Below are positions 1 to 8,104 of a stretch of DNA of 34,102 nucleotides, in pieces. The notes below the pieces were generated by a model that did not search any database, was not told the DNA's origin, and saw nothing but the letters and a program-made list of their open reading frames with translations. Positions within the stretch are counted from its first letter, which is position 1. Every line of letters begins with the position of its first letter. Both the position numbers and the translations under genes were made by a program. The stretch is from Flavobacteriales bacterium (GTDB lineage Bacteria > Bacteroidota > Bacteroidia > JACJYZ01), in contig JAGQZQ010000030.1 of NCBI GenBank assembly GCA_020435415.1, forward strand, positions 1 to 34,102, read 5' to 3'.

Positions 1-1712
1 CCGCTGATCAGGTCCACCGGTGCACCCCACAGGCCGGGTACCAGGTAAATGGTGAAGGCCAGCGCCAGGATGCCCACAGTCATGCGTCCCCACCCTGGCC
101 TTTTCATGTTCAGCACGCCAAGGAGGTAGAGCGCCATCAGTCCGAAGATCACCACCCACAAGCCAATGAAGGTTTCCCGCACCAACAGGTTCCAGTGGTA
201 GGCCATATCTGCATTGGAAAAGAATTTGAGCGCCAGCGCCAGCTCCAGAAAGCCCAGCGTCACCTTCACAGTCCCCAGCCAGCTGCCGGAACGGGGCAGG
301 GCATTCAGCCATGCCGGAAATGCGGCAAACAGGGCAAAGGGGAGTGCCAGTGCCAGTGCAAAACCGGTCATGCCCAGGGCAGGTGCCAGGATATTGCGTT
401 GCACGGCGGCTTCAACCAGCAGGGTTCCGATAATAGGTCCGGTACAGGAGAATGAAACGAGGCTCAATGTAAATGCCATGAAAAAGATACCGATCATTCC
501 ACCCCGGCTAGACATGCTATCCATTTTATTTGCCCATGAACTGGGCAATGTGATCTCAAAAGCGCCGAAGAAAGAAATGGCAAACACCACAAAGATGACA
601 AAGAATGCCATGTTAAAATATACGTTGGCAGCCATATCATTCAGTGCCTGTGCGCCAACCGAAAGCGTAATGGCGAGTCCGAGTCCCACATAGATCACGA
701 TGATACTTGTGGCATACAAAAGGGCATTGCTCAGACCTTTCCTATACGTTGTGCTTGATTTGGTGAAGAAGGAAACAGTGAGCGGAATGATCGGAAAAAC
801 GCAAGGCGTAAGCAATGCGATGAAGCCACCCAGAAAGCCTGCGAGAAAGATGGCCACGAGTGACATGTTGCTGGATGTTACGCCTTCGATGGAGCCACAT
901 TCATCATCCATAAATGCCGTTCCCATATTACCTTGATCTGAGCCATCTGTTGCTGCCGTGGTGTCTTCAGGTATGGTATCCATGCCGGTCGGTCTTACAA
1001 CATCAGCGGAATCACCATCTACCGGCAGGACCTCGTTGCCTGGCATTGGTTCGTTTGTTCCCGTTTTTCCTTCGTCAGATGGTTCAGCCGTTTTCTGACC
1101 GTTGGTCTTTTGCTTTTCCGCACCACATCCGCACCGGCTCGTTTGCGCATCACCTTCAGGTAAAACGATGGTAAATGATTTTTGAAGCGGAGGGGTACAG
1201 GTGCCATCCACGCCACTGGAACACGCCATGTAATTGATACCTCCTTTAACCTGTGCGCCGGGAGCGGGGGCTTCCACGATCTGACAGAAGGCAACGCAAT
1301 TGCTGTATTGTTTCACCGTCATATCAAAGACATCCACATACTCTTCTTCGAGGTGTCCTGTTTCATTCACACGTCCCTTGAGGATGTAACCGTCGGGTTC
1401 CTGAAAGTAGAACTCCGTGGGCAGGGGACCCCCTTCTTCCAGATCCTGTGAGTAAAGGTGCCAGCCTTTATCGATCTTGGCTTTGAATACCACTTCATAT
1501 TTGCCATTCCCCAGGTTGGTTGCAAAAAAGTTCCAGTGCACCGGATCAAAGAGTTGGGGTGTAAAGGCGGGTTCAGCGGATTCGGGATGAACGTTCACAG
1601 ATATGGTATTTCCGGGAACCTTCTCTGTTTTGCCACGGCACGCCAGGATAGAAATCATAACAATCCCTGCGGTGAGCAGACTGAAGGATATGGCTTTTAC
1701 AGATTGTTTCAT
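1..1712 (-). CDS. dsbD: Thiol:disulfide interchange protein DsbD family, 3' part missing at the window edge
   Basis: The gene runs off the left edge; about 570 residues are visible. DsbD-type proteins carry electrons from cytoplasmic thioredoxin across the inner membrane to periplasmic disulfide proteins. The N-terminus is a signal sequence with a plausible lipobox (ILAC, Cys25). A DsbD-alpha-like periplasmic domain follows (about 60-185) with a likely redox pair C164/C172 in YMACSSGVDGTCTPP. A low-complexity acidic linker leads to a CcdA-like membrane domain from about residue 285 with both signature cysteines, C304 (LTPCVFP) and C423 (SFSCTGP). The C-terminal thioredoxin domain expected in the family would lie outside the window. 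Extra cysteines (C139, C143, C194, C196) are unusual. The ATG at 1712 gives the signal peptide. It follows yhhQ by 49 bases and may be co-transcribed with it. The family call is firm; lipidation is inferred. Confidence 0.93.
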   Translation of the reverse strand, partial: MKQSVKAISFSLLTAGIVMISILACRGKTEKVPGNTISVNVHPESAEPAFTPQLFDPVHWNFFATNLGNGKYEVVFKAKIDKGWHLYSQDLEEGGPLPTEFYFQEPDGYILKGRVNETGHLEEEYVDVFDMTVKQYSNCVAFCQIVEAPAPGAQVKGGINYMACSSGVDGTCTPPLQKSFTIVLPEGDAQTSRCGCGAEKQKTNGQKTAEPSDEGKTGTNEPMPGNEVLPVDGDSADVVRPTGMDTIPEDTTAATDGSDQGNMGTAFMDDECGSIEGVTSSNMSLVAIFLAGFLGGFIALLTPCVFPIIPLTVSFFTKSSTTYRKGLSNALLYATSIIVIYVGLGLAITLSVGAQALNDMAANVYFNMAFFVIFVVFAISFFGAFEITLPSSWANKMDSMSSRGGMIGIFFMAFTLSLVSFSCTGPIIGTLLVEAAVQRNILAPALGMTGFALALALPFALFAAFPAWLNALPRSGSWLGTVKVTLGFLELALALKFFSNADMAYHWNLLVRETFIGLWVVIFGLMALYLLGVLNMKRPGWGRMTVGILALAFTIYLVPGLWGAPVDLIS

Positions 1713-1761
1713 GGGACGCACAAAACTAAGGTGTTTTCGATAAAGTCGGTGGTTGCCATAT

Positions 1762-2448
1762 TCAATCCCTTATTTCCTCTCCGAATTTCAGGCCGAATGC
1801 CCTTCTGCACATCCAGGTGCAGATGTAAAAAGGAATGGTATCTGCCAGGGCGACCAGCACTTTAAACAAAAAACCGTTTTCAAGAAGAGACGGGAATTTA
1901 TCCCATGGTATTGCACCGCGGCTGCAAAGTACCACCAGAACGACGGTGGTATCCACCAGTTGGGAAATGATAGTAGAAAAATTATTCCGAAGCCAGAGGT
2001 GCTTACCATTGGTCAGGCGTTTCCAGAAATGAAACAGGCGGATGTCCACAAACTGCGCGGCCAGGTAGGCGGCCATGGATGCGCCAACCGCTGCGCCTGT
2101 CATCCCGAATACATGATTGAACTGGTCTTCGTTTACCGGCGACCATGCGGTAGCTTCGGCGGCGGAGGACAGCAGCACCACCCCCATGACAAATACGCTG
2201 GCGATGAGACCGGAGAGGACGACCTGGTTCGCTTTTTTTCGTCCGTAAATCTCAGAAATAATATCGGTGACGAGGAAGGTGATGGGGTAAGGCAGGATGC
2301 CAACGGATATCTCAAAGGTATACCAGCCGAAGGGGCTCCAGGTAAAGAATTTTTGAAAGATCAGGTTACAGGCGACCAGTGAGGCGATGAAAATGCCGGC
2401 AAGGATAAGAAAGAGGAGGTGGGCTTGTTGTTTCTTCGGTTCGGTCAT
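1762..2448 (-). CDS. yhhQ: Queuosine precursor transporter, YhhQ/VUT family (DUF165)
   Basis: A 228-residue protein with about six hydrophobic membrane segments. It shows the family's conserved second-helix region, FEISVGILPYPITFLVTD followed by IISEIYGRKKA, and the later polar helix with QLVDTTVV. Members take up queuine or 7-deazaguanine precursors for the queuosine modification of tRNA. Length matches the family. The ATG is preceded directly by the U-tract of a strong hairpin (2449-2480), so there is no Shine-Dalgarno sequence; no nearby alternative start exists. The family is recognised from sequence; the exact substrate (preQ0, preQ1 or queuine) cannot be told. Confidence 0.9.
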   Translation of the reverse strand: MTEPKKQQAHLLFLILAGIFIASLVACNLIFQKFFTWSPFGWYTFEISVGILPYPITFLVTDIISEIYGRKKANQVVLSGLIASVFVMGVVLLSSAAEATAWSPVNEDQFNHVFGMTGAAVGASMAAYLAAQFVDIRLFHFWKRLTNGKHLWLRNNFSTIISQLVDTTVVLVVLCSRGAIPWDKFPSLLENGFLFKVLVALADTIPFYICTWMCRRAFGLKFGEEIRD

Positions 2449-2480
2449 AAAAAAAGGCTGTGGCGTTTAACACCACAGCC
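2449..2480 (-). terminator. Rho-independent terminator/attenuator touching the yhhQ start codon
   Basis: On the minus strand a perfect 8-bp stem (GGCTGTGG/CCACAGCC, 2473-2480 and 2456-2463) with a 9-base loop is followed by seven T. The T-run ends exactly at the yhhQ ATG (2448-2446). It lies 24 bases downstream of the stop codon of the small protein at 2505-2807, so it should end that transcript; yhhQ and dsbD would need read-through or an internal promoter. Confidence 0.85.
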
Positions 2481-2504
2481 AAAATAACCATAAAATGCAG
2501 GTCG

Positions 2505-2807
2505 TCAAAAGATTCGCACTTCCCTGATGCAATGTATGGGAATGGTCCGGCCGCCTTTGAGTACGATATTGTTTTCCGTCGTGGCCCAAACAGTCGTTTC
2601 CACCTTATTCAGGTTTTCGTCTGTCTCAAAGAGGATCTTAACCTTTCTCCTATACACATTACCCAGCGTAGTGGCGATCTCCAATAGTTTCTTCCGCGCA
2701 AAAATATCTTCCTTACTATTCAGCACCTCAGTCTTTCTGAACCGCAAATTCCCGATAAGCTCCTTTTCAATGGCACGGGCATGGTTTAGTATTTCCTGTC
2801 CAAGCAT
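2505..2807 (-). CDS. Conserved small protein of unknown function
   Basis: A 100-residue soluble protein, charged and apparently without signal peptide or membrane segment. The N-terminal half is predicted helical (KELIGNLRFRKTEVL, then DIFARKKLLEIATTLGN); the C-terminal half looks like beta strands (KVKILFETDE, TTVWATTENNIVLKGG, IPIHCIREVRIF). I recall similar small proteins in Bacteroidota but no assigned function. It has its own promoter candidate upstream (2872-2902) and a strong terminator downstream, so it looks like a separately transcribed gene. The ATG at 2807 is the only sensible start. Confidence 0.75.
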   Translation of the reverse strand: MLGQEILNHARAIEKELIGNLRFRKTEVLNSKEDIFARKKLLEIATTLGNVYRRKVKILFETDENLNKVETTVWATTENNIVLKGGRTIPIHCIREVRIF

Positions 2808-2871
2808 AGGTTTGGTATTAAAAAAATGAAATAATCTGAAGAGGATCGAATGTCCTGTAGGAATATAAAAC

Positions 2872-2902
2872 GAAAGCTATGCAATTAAAGTTTCAAAGTC
2901 AA
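2872..2902 (-). promoter_or_regulatory. Candidate Bacteroidota-type promoter of the small protein gene
   Basis: On the minus strand TTG (2902-2900) is followed after 20 bases by TAGCTTTC (2879-2872), close to the Bacteroidota -33 TTG / -7 TAnnTTTG pattern. It lies about 65 bases upstream of the ATG at 2807. Seen by eye, with one mismatch in the -7 element. Confidence 0.4.
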
Positions 2903-2944
2903 GGGAAGTTTTCAACAGGTTATTCCCTTTATTTTCAATTGTTT

Positions 2945-4273
2945 TCACGGATTGGGCTTCCAGGTGAAGCGGATCACCCCGGTTGTTTTTCCAGTGACCT
3001 TTACATGGTCCGCCATGCGGTAACCAATCACCCATATCAGCTTGTTTCCCGCAAATAGCAAGGGAATCCGGTCCCTGTCGAGGCGATGGACCTTTTGTTC
3101 GGTGAAGAAATCGCTTAATTTCTTTTTTCCCTTCATACCCAGCGGTTTAAAGGCATCACCTTTTTTCCAGTAACGGATATGTAGATGACCATTCAGCTGA
3201 TCTTCATCTACATAGATGAAATGCCGTTGTGTCTTCAGGTTGGCAGGCGGTTTTTTGAGCCGGTTCATCAGCAATCTGCCAACAGGGGTCTCACATGTTT
3301 TTCCTTCAAAGGACCAGTCGGATGTTGCTTTCTTGTCTGTTTCCTTTTTCCGGATCACAATGCGGTCATGACCAACCACCAGTTGATGACTAGCAGATGT
3401 CAGCGTGTGGCCGGTGCGTAGTTTTTCCTTGCCGATCAGGTAAGTGGCCTCATCCTCACCAAAGCCGAATGGTTTCAAAACTTCAGCCATCATCAGGGCA
3501 AGTCCGGGTCTTGGGGTCAGGCACCACCGTTCAATGAAATGATCTTCCCTGTCCTGCTTCAGCACCTCCTCCCGAAACACCCTGAGGGTATCTTTTACGA
3601 TCGCCTCTGCCTGTCTGAACCGTTCGATGTTGGATGCCATGGTTTGCTCAACGGAGGGATTGATCTTCCTAAGTGCAGGGATCACATCATGGCGAATCAG
3701 GTTCCTTTGGTATTTCTTATCCAGGTTGCTCGCATCTTCCCTGAATTTGAGTTTACGCTGTCGTGCGTATTTCTCAATGTCCTTCCTGGAGGCGAAGAGC
3801 AGCGGCCGTATGAGGTGATCGTGATGCGGCAGGATGCCATGCAAACCCGCCAATCCGGTTCCTTTGGTGAGGTTCAGCAAAACTGTTTCCAGTTGATCAT
3901 CCTGATGGTGAGCAGTGGCGATGCGGTCATAATGGTGCTTACCGGCCAGTTCCCTGAACCATTCGTAGCGTGCGTCGCGTGCGGCCATCTGAACAGATCC
4001 CCCTTTGTTTCCCTTTTGTTTTAGCGCGTGCTCTTTGATGTGGCATGGTACCTTGTATTTTTTGGCCAGTGCTTTTACAAATCGCATGTCTTCTTCAGAG
4101 TCACGTCCCCGGAGTTTGAAATTCATGTGGGCCATGGCGAATGGAATACCCGCACGATGCATCAGATCCGTCAGCACCACGGAATCCACCCCTCCGCTCA
4201 CAGCAATCAGACAGTGTCTTTTGTCGTCGAGGAGATTCTGGGATTTGATGAATTTCTTAAATGCGTTCAGCAT
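2945..4273 (-). CDS. tilS: tRNA(Ile)-lysidine synthase TilS
   Basis: A 442-residue cytoplasmic enzyme that attaches lysine to C34 of the CAU-anticodon isoleucine tRNA, switching it to AUA decoding. The ATP-binding PP-loop SGGVDS is at residues 26-31. Next come the N-type ATP-pyrophosphatase core with ATAHHQDDQLETVLLNL (about 120-136) and GLAGLHGI, and a C-terminal TilS domain with RYWKKGDAFKPLGMKGKKKL, typical of the substrate-binding region. Length fits the family. The start ATG at 4273 lies 16 bases after the pabB stop, so the two are probably co-transcribed. Confidence 0.96.
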   Translation of the reverse strand: MLNAFKKFIKSQNLLDDKRHCLIAVSGGVDSVVLTDLMHRAGIPFAMAHMNFKLRGRDSEEDMRFVKALAKKYKVPCHIKEHALKQKGNKGGSVQMAARDARYEWFRELAGKHHYDRIATAHHQDDQLETVLLNLTKGTGLAGLHGILPHHDHLIRPLLFASRKDIEKYARQRKLKFREDASNLDKKYQRNLIRHDVIPALRKINPSVEQTMASNIERFRQAEAIVKDTLRVFREEVLKQDREDHFIERWCLTPRPGLALMMAEVLKPFGFGEDEATYLIGKEKLRTGHTLTSASHQLVVGHDRIVIRKKETDKKATSDWSFEGKTCETPVGRLLMNRLKKPPANLKTQRHFIYVDEDQLNGHLHIRYWKKGDAFKPLGMKGKKKLSDFFTEQKVHRLDRDRIPLLFAGNKLIWVIGYRMADHVKVTGKTTGVIRFTWKPNP

Positions 4274-4289
4274 AATTCTGTTTGTGATC

Positions 4290-5600
4290 TCAGGTGGATT
4301 TGCATTCCGGCGGCGAATTCAAAACGGAGGATGCTTTCAGCAGACATTCCTCATATTCCGTTTCAATGTTTGCCTGTATGGTCAGTGCGCTTCCGGTAGA
4401 CAAAGAGGTGTAGCCTGAATCGGCATGATACAACAAGGTACGGATCATCACATTGAAGTCGAAATTTCCTTCGGGATCGACATAACCCAGGGCTCCGGAA
4501 TAGAGTCCGCGTCCGGTGGCTTCGTAGCGATCAATAAGTTCCATGGCCCTGATCTTGGGAGCACCGGTCATGGAGCCCATTGGAAACGTGGCCCTGATGC
4601 ATTCTCCAAGGCTTACTGTTTCATTCAATGTAGCGCTGATGGTGGATACCATCTGATGCACCCTCGGAAAGCTTTGAATCCCGAACAACTCATCCACTTT
4701 TACGTTGACGGCGCCCTGAATCCGGGACAGGTCATTGCGTACGAGGTCAACGATCATCACATTTTCACTTTGCTCCTTACGGCTAAGTCTTAGCACATCG
4801 ATCAATTCGTTGTCCTCAGCCTTATCTTTCCCTTTGCGGATGGTGCCCTTCATTGGTTGGGAAATGAGCATCTCTCCTTCACGTTTGAGGTAACGTTCTG
4901 GGCTGGAAGATAACACGTGCAGGTCTCCGGTTTTGTAGTAAGCGGAGAACGGACTGGGGGCGTGTTCGGATAAATGCAGGAAGGCAGCCGGTGCATCCAG
5001 TTGCATGTGTTCGTTGTAAAATTCCTGGCAAAAGTTCATTTCATAAATGTCCCCTCTTCGGATATGGTCGATGATCGTCTCCGCCTGTTTCCGGTATGTG
5101 TCACGGGGCATGCGGCATTGCATGCGCATGTTTTCCGGCCATGACGATTGCAGCGGTTCGGTTCGGGAAATTTGATCAAAGACTTCTTCGGCGGATGCAG
5201 CGGTGCTGTTCTCCGCAACACCGATCTCCACATCCGTTCCCTGAATGCGGATCAGCCAGGTGGGGATGAAGAAGTGAATCAACGGAACAGGTGGATGAGG
5301 TTGATGGATGTTGCTGCCATCCTCAATCGAATCTTTCACATCATAACTGAGAAAACCGAACATCCAGTCGCGGTGTTGCTGCTGAAAGGCGTCCAGTTTT
5401 TCCAGGGCGCCTTCTTTTTCCGCATAGGAACATGAAAAAGAAGTGGTGGAACCGATGGCTGCCAGCGCATCAAAAGTTTGCGGTTGGTATCCGTTGCTGT
5501 TGAGCAGGGCGATGTTCTCATTACGTTGGGTGCACCATGCCAATAACCTGGGTAGGAAGTCGTGCGGGTGATTGATCCGGAAATGATGGTAGGATCGCAT
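4290..5600 (-). CDS. pabB: Aminodeoxychorismate synthase component I (PabB-type chorismate-binding enzyme)
   Basis: A 436-residue enzyme of the anthranilate synthase/PabB family that aminates chorismate on the path to p-aminobenzoate and folate. The chorismate-binding core shows GDIYEMNFCQEFY, SSSPERYLKR, QPMKGTIRKGKD, MIVDLVRNDLSRI, FPMGSMTGAPKIRAMELID (MTGAPK at about 344-349) and GLYSGALGYVDPEGNFDFN. The GDIYE[MV]NFCQ variant with no trpE-like feedback loop favours PabB over TrpE. No glutamine amidotransferase subunit or PabC lyase gene is in the window. It lies between hemH (30-base gap) and tilS. The choice between PabB and TrpE is inferred from motifs. Confidence 0.88.
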   Translation of the reverse strand: MRSYHHFRINHPHDFLPRLLAWCTQRNENIALLNSNGYQPQTFDALAAIGSTTSFSCSYAEKEGALEKLDAFQQQHRDWMFGFLSYDVKDSIEDGSNIHQPHPPVPLIHFFIPTWLIRIQGTDVEIGVAENSTAASAEEVFDQISRTEPLQSSWPENMRMQCRMPRDTYRKQAETIIDHIRRGDIYEMNFCQEFYNEHMQLDAPAAFLHLSEHAPSPFSAYYKTGDLHVLSSSPERYLKREGEMLISQPMKGTIRKGKDKAEDNELIDVLRLSRKEQSENVMIVDLVRNDLSRIQGAVNVKVDELFGIQSFPRVHQMVSTISATLNETVSLGECIRATFPMGSMTGAPKIRAMELIDRYEATGRGLYSGALGYVDPEGNFDFNVMIRTLLYHADSGYTSLSTGSALTIQANIETEYEECLLKASSVLNSPPECKST

Positions 5601-5630
5601 GGTTTAAATATTATCTGGTCCGAAGACGGG

Positions 5631-6665
5631 TCAGGCCGGCTGCTGCTCGGATTGTAAGGCCAGCTCCGCAACCGTTTGCACCCATTCAGGCCGGTCATTC
5701 AATCCGGGGACCAGCGTTACTTTTTCGCCTCCGAACTGTTGAAAGAGCTCCTGGTATTCCACACCGATCTCATAAATGGTCTCCAGGCAGTCGGCCACAA
5801 ATGCGGGGGAGAACACCAATAACTTTTTGTTGCCCTTCCTTCCCATTTCCTCGATTACCTTGTCCGTATAGGGTTGCACCCAGGGATCACTTCCCAGTCT
5901 GGATTGAAAACAAACGGTAAAACCGTTATCGGGTATTCGGAGGCGTTTGGCTACTTCCCTGGCGGTGTGAAAACAGGCAGCGCGGTAGCATTTTTCGTTC
6001 TTCTCTGATATCTGTCCGCAACAGGAGTCGTTGATGCGGCAAACGCCGGAATGATCATCCTTCAGAATATGTCTTTCGGGCACCCCATGAAAACTGAACA
6101 GGATGTGATCGTACTCTGCAAAGGAGATTCCGGAAGCGGAAGCGGCCACCGCATCCAGGTATGACGGATGGTCGTAGAATTTATCCACGATCCTCACCGG
6201 TATTTTCAAGCTGTATTTCTTAAAAATACGTCGCACCAATTCGATGGTGGATGTCGTGCTGGACGAGGCAGGTTGCGGATATAGTGGGATCACCACCAGC
6301 TCGCTGAGGTCATGTAATTCTTTCCATTGCGTGATGGTTTCCCCGATACCGGGGTGTTGGTAGCGCATGGCCCATTTGACCTGGTGGGATTCTCCCAGTG
6401 TTTCCTCTAAGCGTGTTGCCAGGTTACGGGTATGGATCAGCAGAGGGGATCCGTCCTTCGTCCAGATCTCTTTGTAAAGTTTGGCAGACTTGGGCGCCCT
6501 GAATGGTGCGATGATAAAATTCACCAGTAAAAACCGTTTCCATAAGGGAATGTCAATCACATAGGGGTCCATCAGAAATTCCCTGAGGTAAGTGCGCACG
6601 TCTCCTACAGATGGAGAATCCGGTGTTCCCAGATTGATCAGTAAAATACCGGTCTTTTGTTTCAT
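5631..6665 (-). CDS. hemH: Ferrochelatase
   Basis: A 344-residue protein that inserts ferrous iron into protoporphyrin (or coproporphyrin) in the last steps of haem synthesis. The N-terminus GILLINLGTPDSP is typical. The catalytic His is seen as H193 in FSFHGVPERH, the conserved Glu as E295 in DCLETIYEIG, and the FQSRLG segment at about 253-258. A cysteine-rich stretch (C209, C215, C216, C226, C231) follows the catalytic His. The start codon overlaps the lpdA stop by one base (TGATG), which points to translational coupling. I cannot tell the protoporphyrin from the coproporphyrin branch. Confidence 0.96.
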   Translation of the reverse strand: MKQKTGILLINLGTPDSPSVGDVRTYLREFLMDPYVIDIPLWKRFLLVNFIIAPFRAPKSAKLYKEIWTKDGSPLLIHTRNLATRLEETLGESHQVKWAMRYQHPGIGETITQWKELHDLSELVVIPLYPQPASSSTTSTIELVRRIFKKYSLKIPVRIVDKFYDHPSYLDAVAASASGISFAEYDHILFSFHGVPERHILKDDHSGVCRINDSCCGQISEKNEKCYRAACFHTAREVAKRLRIPDNGFTVCFQSRLGSDPWVQPYTDKVIEEMGRKGNKKLLVFSPAFVADCLETIYEIGVEYQELFQQFGGEKVTLVPGLNDRPEWVQTVAELALQSEQQPA

Positions 6666-8068
6666 CAGGTATGCAGGGCACGCTTATCGGTGGCATCCAG
6701 GGCAGCTTCTTTGATGGCTTCCGTGAATGTGGGATGTGCATGACAAATGCGTGCGATATCTTCGGCGGATGCTCTGAATTCCATGGCAACAACGGCCTCG
6801 GCGATCATATCTGCTGCCCTTGGGCCTATCATGTGTACACCCAGGATCTCGTCGGTATCCTTATGAGCCAGTACCTTCACAAACCCATCGGTGTCCATGC
6901 TTGCCCTGGCTCGGCCGCTGGCCTTAAAGGGAAATGAACCGGATTTATACGGGGTACCGTTCTCTTTCAGCATTTCCTCGGTAGCGCCTACAGATGCAAC
7001 CTCAGGCCAGGTATAAACCACACCGGGGATCAGGTTATAATCAATATGCGGTTTTTGTCCGGCGATCCATTCTGCGATATACACACCTTCTTCTTCGGCC
7101 TTGTGGGCCAGCATGGCGCCTTTCACCACATCACCGATGGCATAAATACCTTTCACATTGGTCTCGAGGTGTTCGTTTACTTCTACACGGCCACGTTCAT
7201 CGGTTTTTACACCGGCCTTATCCAATCCCAGTCCATCCGTGTACGGCCTTCTTCCCACAGCCACCAGACAATAGTCACCGGTGAAGCTTTCGGTTTCTCC
7301 TTTTTTATTCTCTGCTTTTACCGTAACCGTTTTACCTTTTACAGATGCGGACTGTACCTTATATCCCAGCTTGAAGGTCATGCCGAGTTTGGAAAGGGTA
7401 CGTTGCAGTTCTTTGGATAATCCGCGATCCATGGTAGGAATGATGGCATCCATATACTCCAGCACAGTCACCTTGGTACCCAGACGTGCGTAAACAGATC
7501 CGAGTTCGAGGCCGATGACACCACCACCGATCAGCACCAGGGTCTCCGGAACATTGTCCAGACTGAGGGCTTCCGTGGAGGTGATGATCCTTTTCTTGTC
7601 GATCCCGATGCCCGGCAGGGATGACGGTTTGGATCCCGTTGCGATGATCGTCTTTTTGGTCTTTATCTTTTGTATTTTTCCTTTATCATCTTTGATGGCA
7701 ATGGTATTGGCATCTTCGAAGGAACCTATGCCTTGCAGGACATCGATCTTATTCTTCTTCATGAGGTAGTTGATACCGTCTGTGGATTGCTTGACCACGT
7801 CATTTTTCCTCGAGACCATCTGTTTGAAATCCGTCTTAAGGCCGGACATCATGATGCCGTGGGTCTTGAAATGCTTTTCAGCATTGTGGTAATGCTCCGA
7901 AGAATCCAGCAGTGCTTTTGAAGGGATACAGCCTACGTTCAGGCAGGTACCACCCAGGGTTGCGTATTTTTCAACCAGTGCGGTCTTCATTCCCAACTGT
8001 GCGCACCGGATAGCGGCTACATACCCGCCGGGTCCGGATCCGATCACAGTGATGTCGTACTCAGTCAT
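6665..8068 (-). CDS. lpdA: Dihydrolipoyl dehydrogenase (E3)
   Basis: A 467-residue FAD enzyme that reoxidises lipoamide of 2-oxo acid dehydrogenase complexes with NAD+. The FAD-binding GSGPGG is at 10-15. The redox disulfide is C42/C47 in GGTCLNVGC. The NAD-binding loop is IGGGVIGLELGSVYARLG, the second FAD contact is GIYAIGDV, and the dimer-interface catalytic pair is H445/E450 in HAHPTFTE. I chose the ATG at 8068 because MTEYDITVIG begins the first strand; a longer frame from a TTG at 8086 adds six residues not expected in the family. It lies between lnt (36-base gap) and hemH (one-base overlap). No E1 or E2 subunit is nearby. Confidence 0.97.
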   Translation of the reverse strand: MTEYDITVIGSGPGGYVAAIRCAQLGMKTALVEKYATLGGTCLNVGCIPSKALLDSSEHYHNAEKHFKTHGIMMSGLKTDFKQMVSRKNDVVKQSTDGINYLMKKNKIDVLQGIGSFEDANTIAIKDDKGKIQKIKTKKTIIATGSKPSSLPGIGIDKKRIITSTEALSLDNVPETLVLIGGGVIGLELGSVYARLGTKVTVLEYMDAIIPTMDRGLSKELQRTLSKLGMTFKLGYKVQSASVKGKTVTVKAENKKGETESFTGDYCLVAVGRRPYTDGLGLDKAGVKTDERGRVEVNEHLETNVKGIYAIGDVVKGAMLAHKAEEEGVYIAEWIAGQKPHIDYNLIPGVVYTWPEVASVGATEEMLKENGTPYKSGSFPFKASGRARASMDTDGFVKVLAHKDTDEILGVHMIGPRAADMIAEAVVAMEFRASAEDIARICHAHPTFTEAIKEAALDATDKRALHT

Positions 8069-8104
8069 GCTAAAATTTTTTTCCAAAGGTAAACAATGCT
8101 GCGG

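Noticed and set aside
195-1865. A chain of plus-strand open frames opposite dsbD
   Set aside because: They are shadows: the minus strand encodes a continuous DsbD with signal peptide, both CcdA-like cysteines and membrane helices. The dsbD frame runs off the window edge.
2449-2507. A preQ1 riboswitch ahead of yhhQ
   Set aside because: The region has only a plain 8-bp terminator hairpin; the short C-rich loop and A-rich tail of preQ1-I aptamers were not found.
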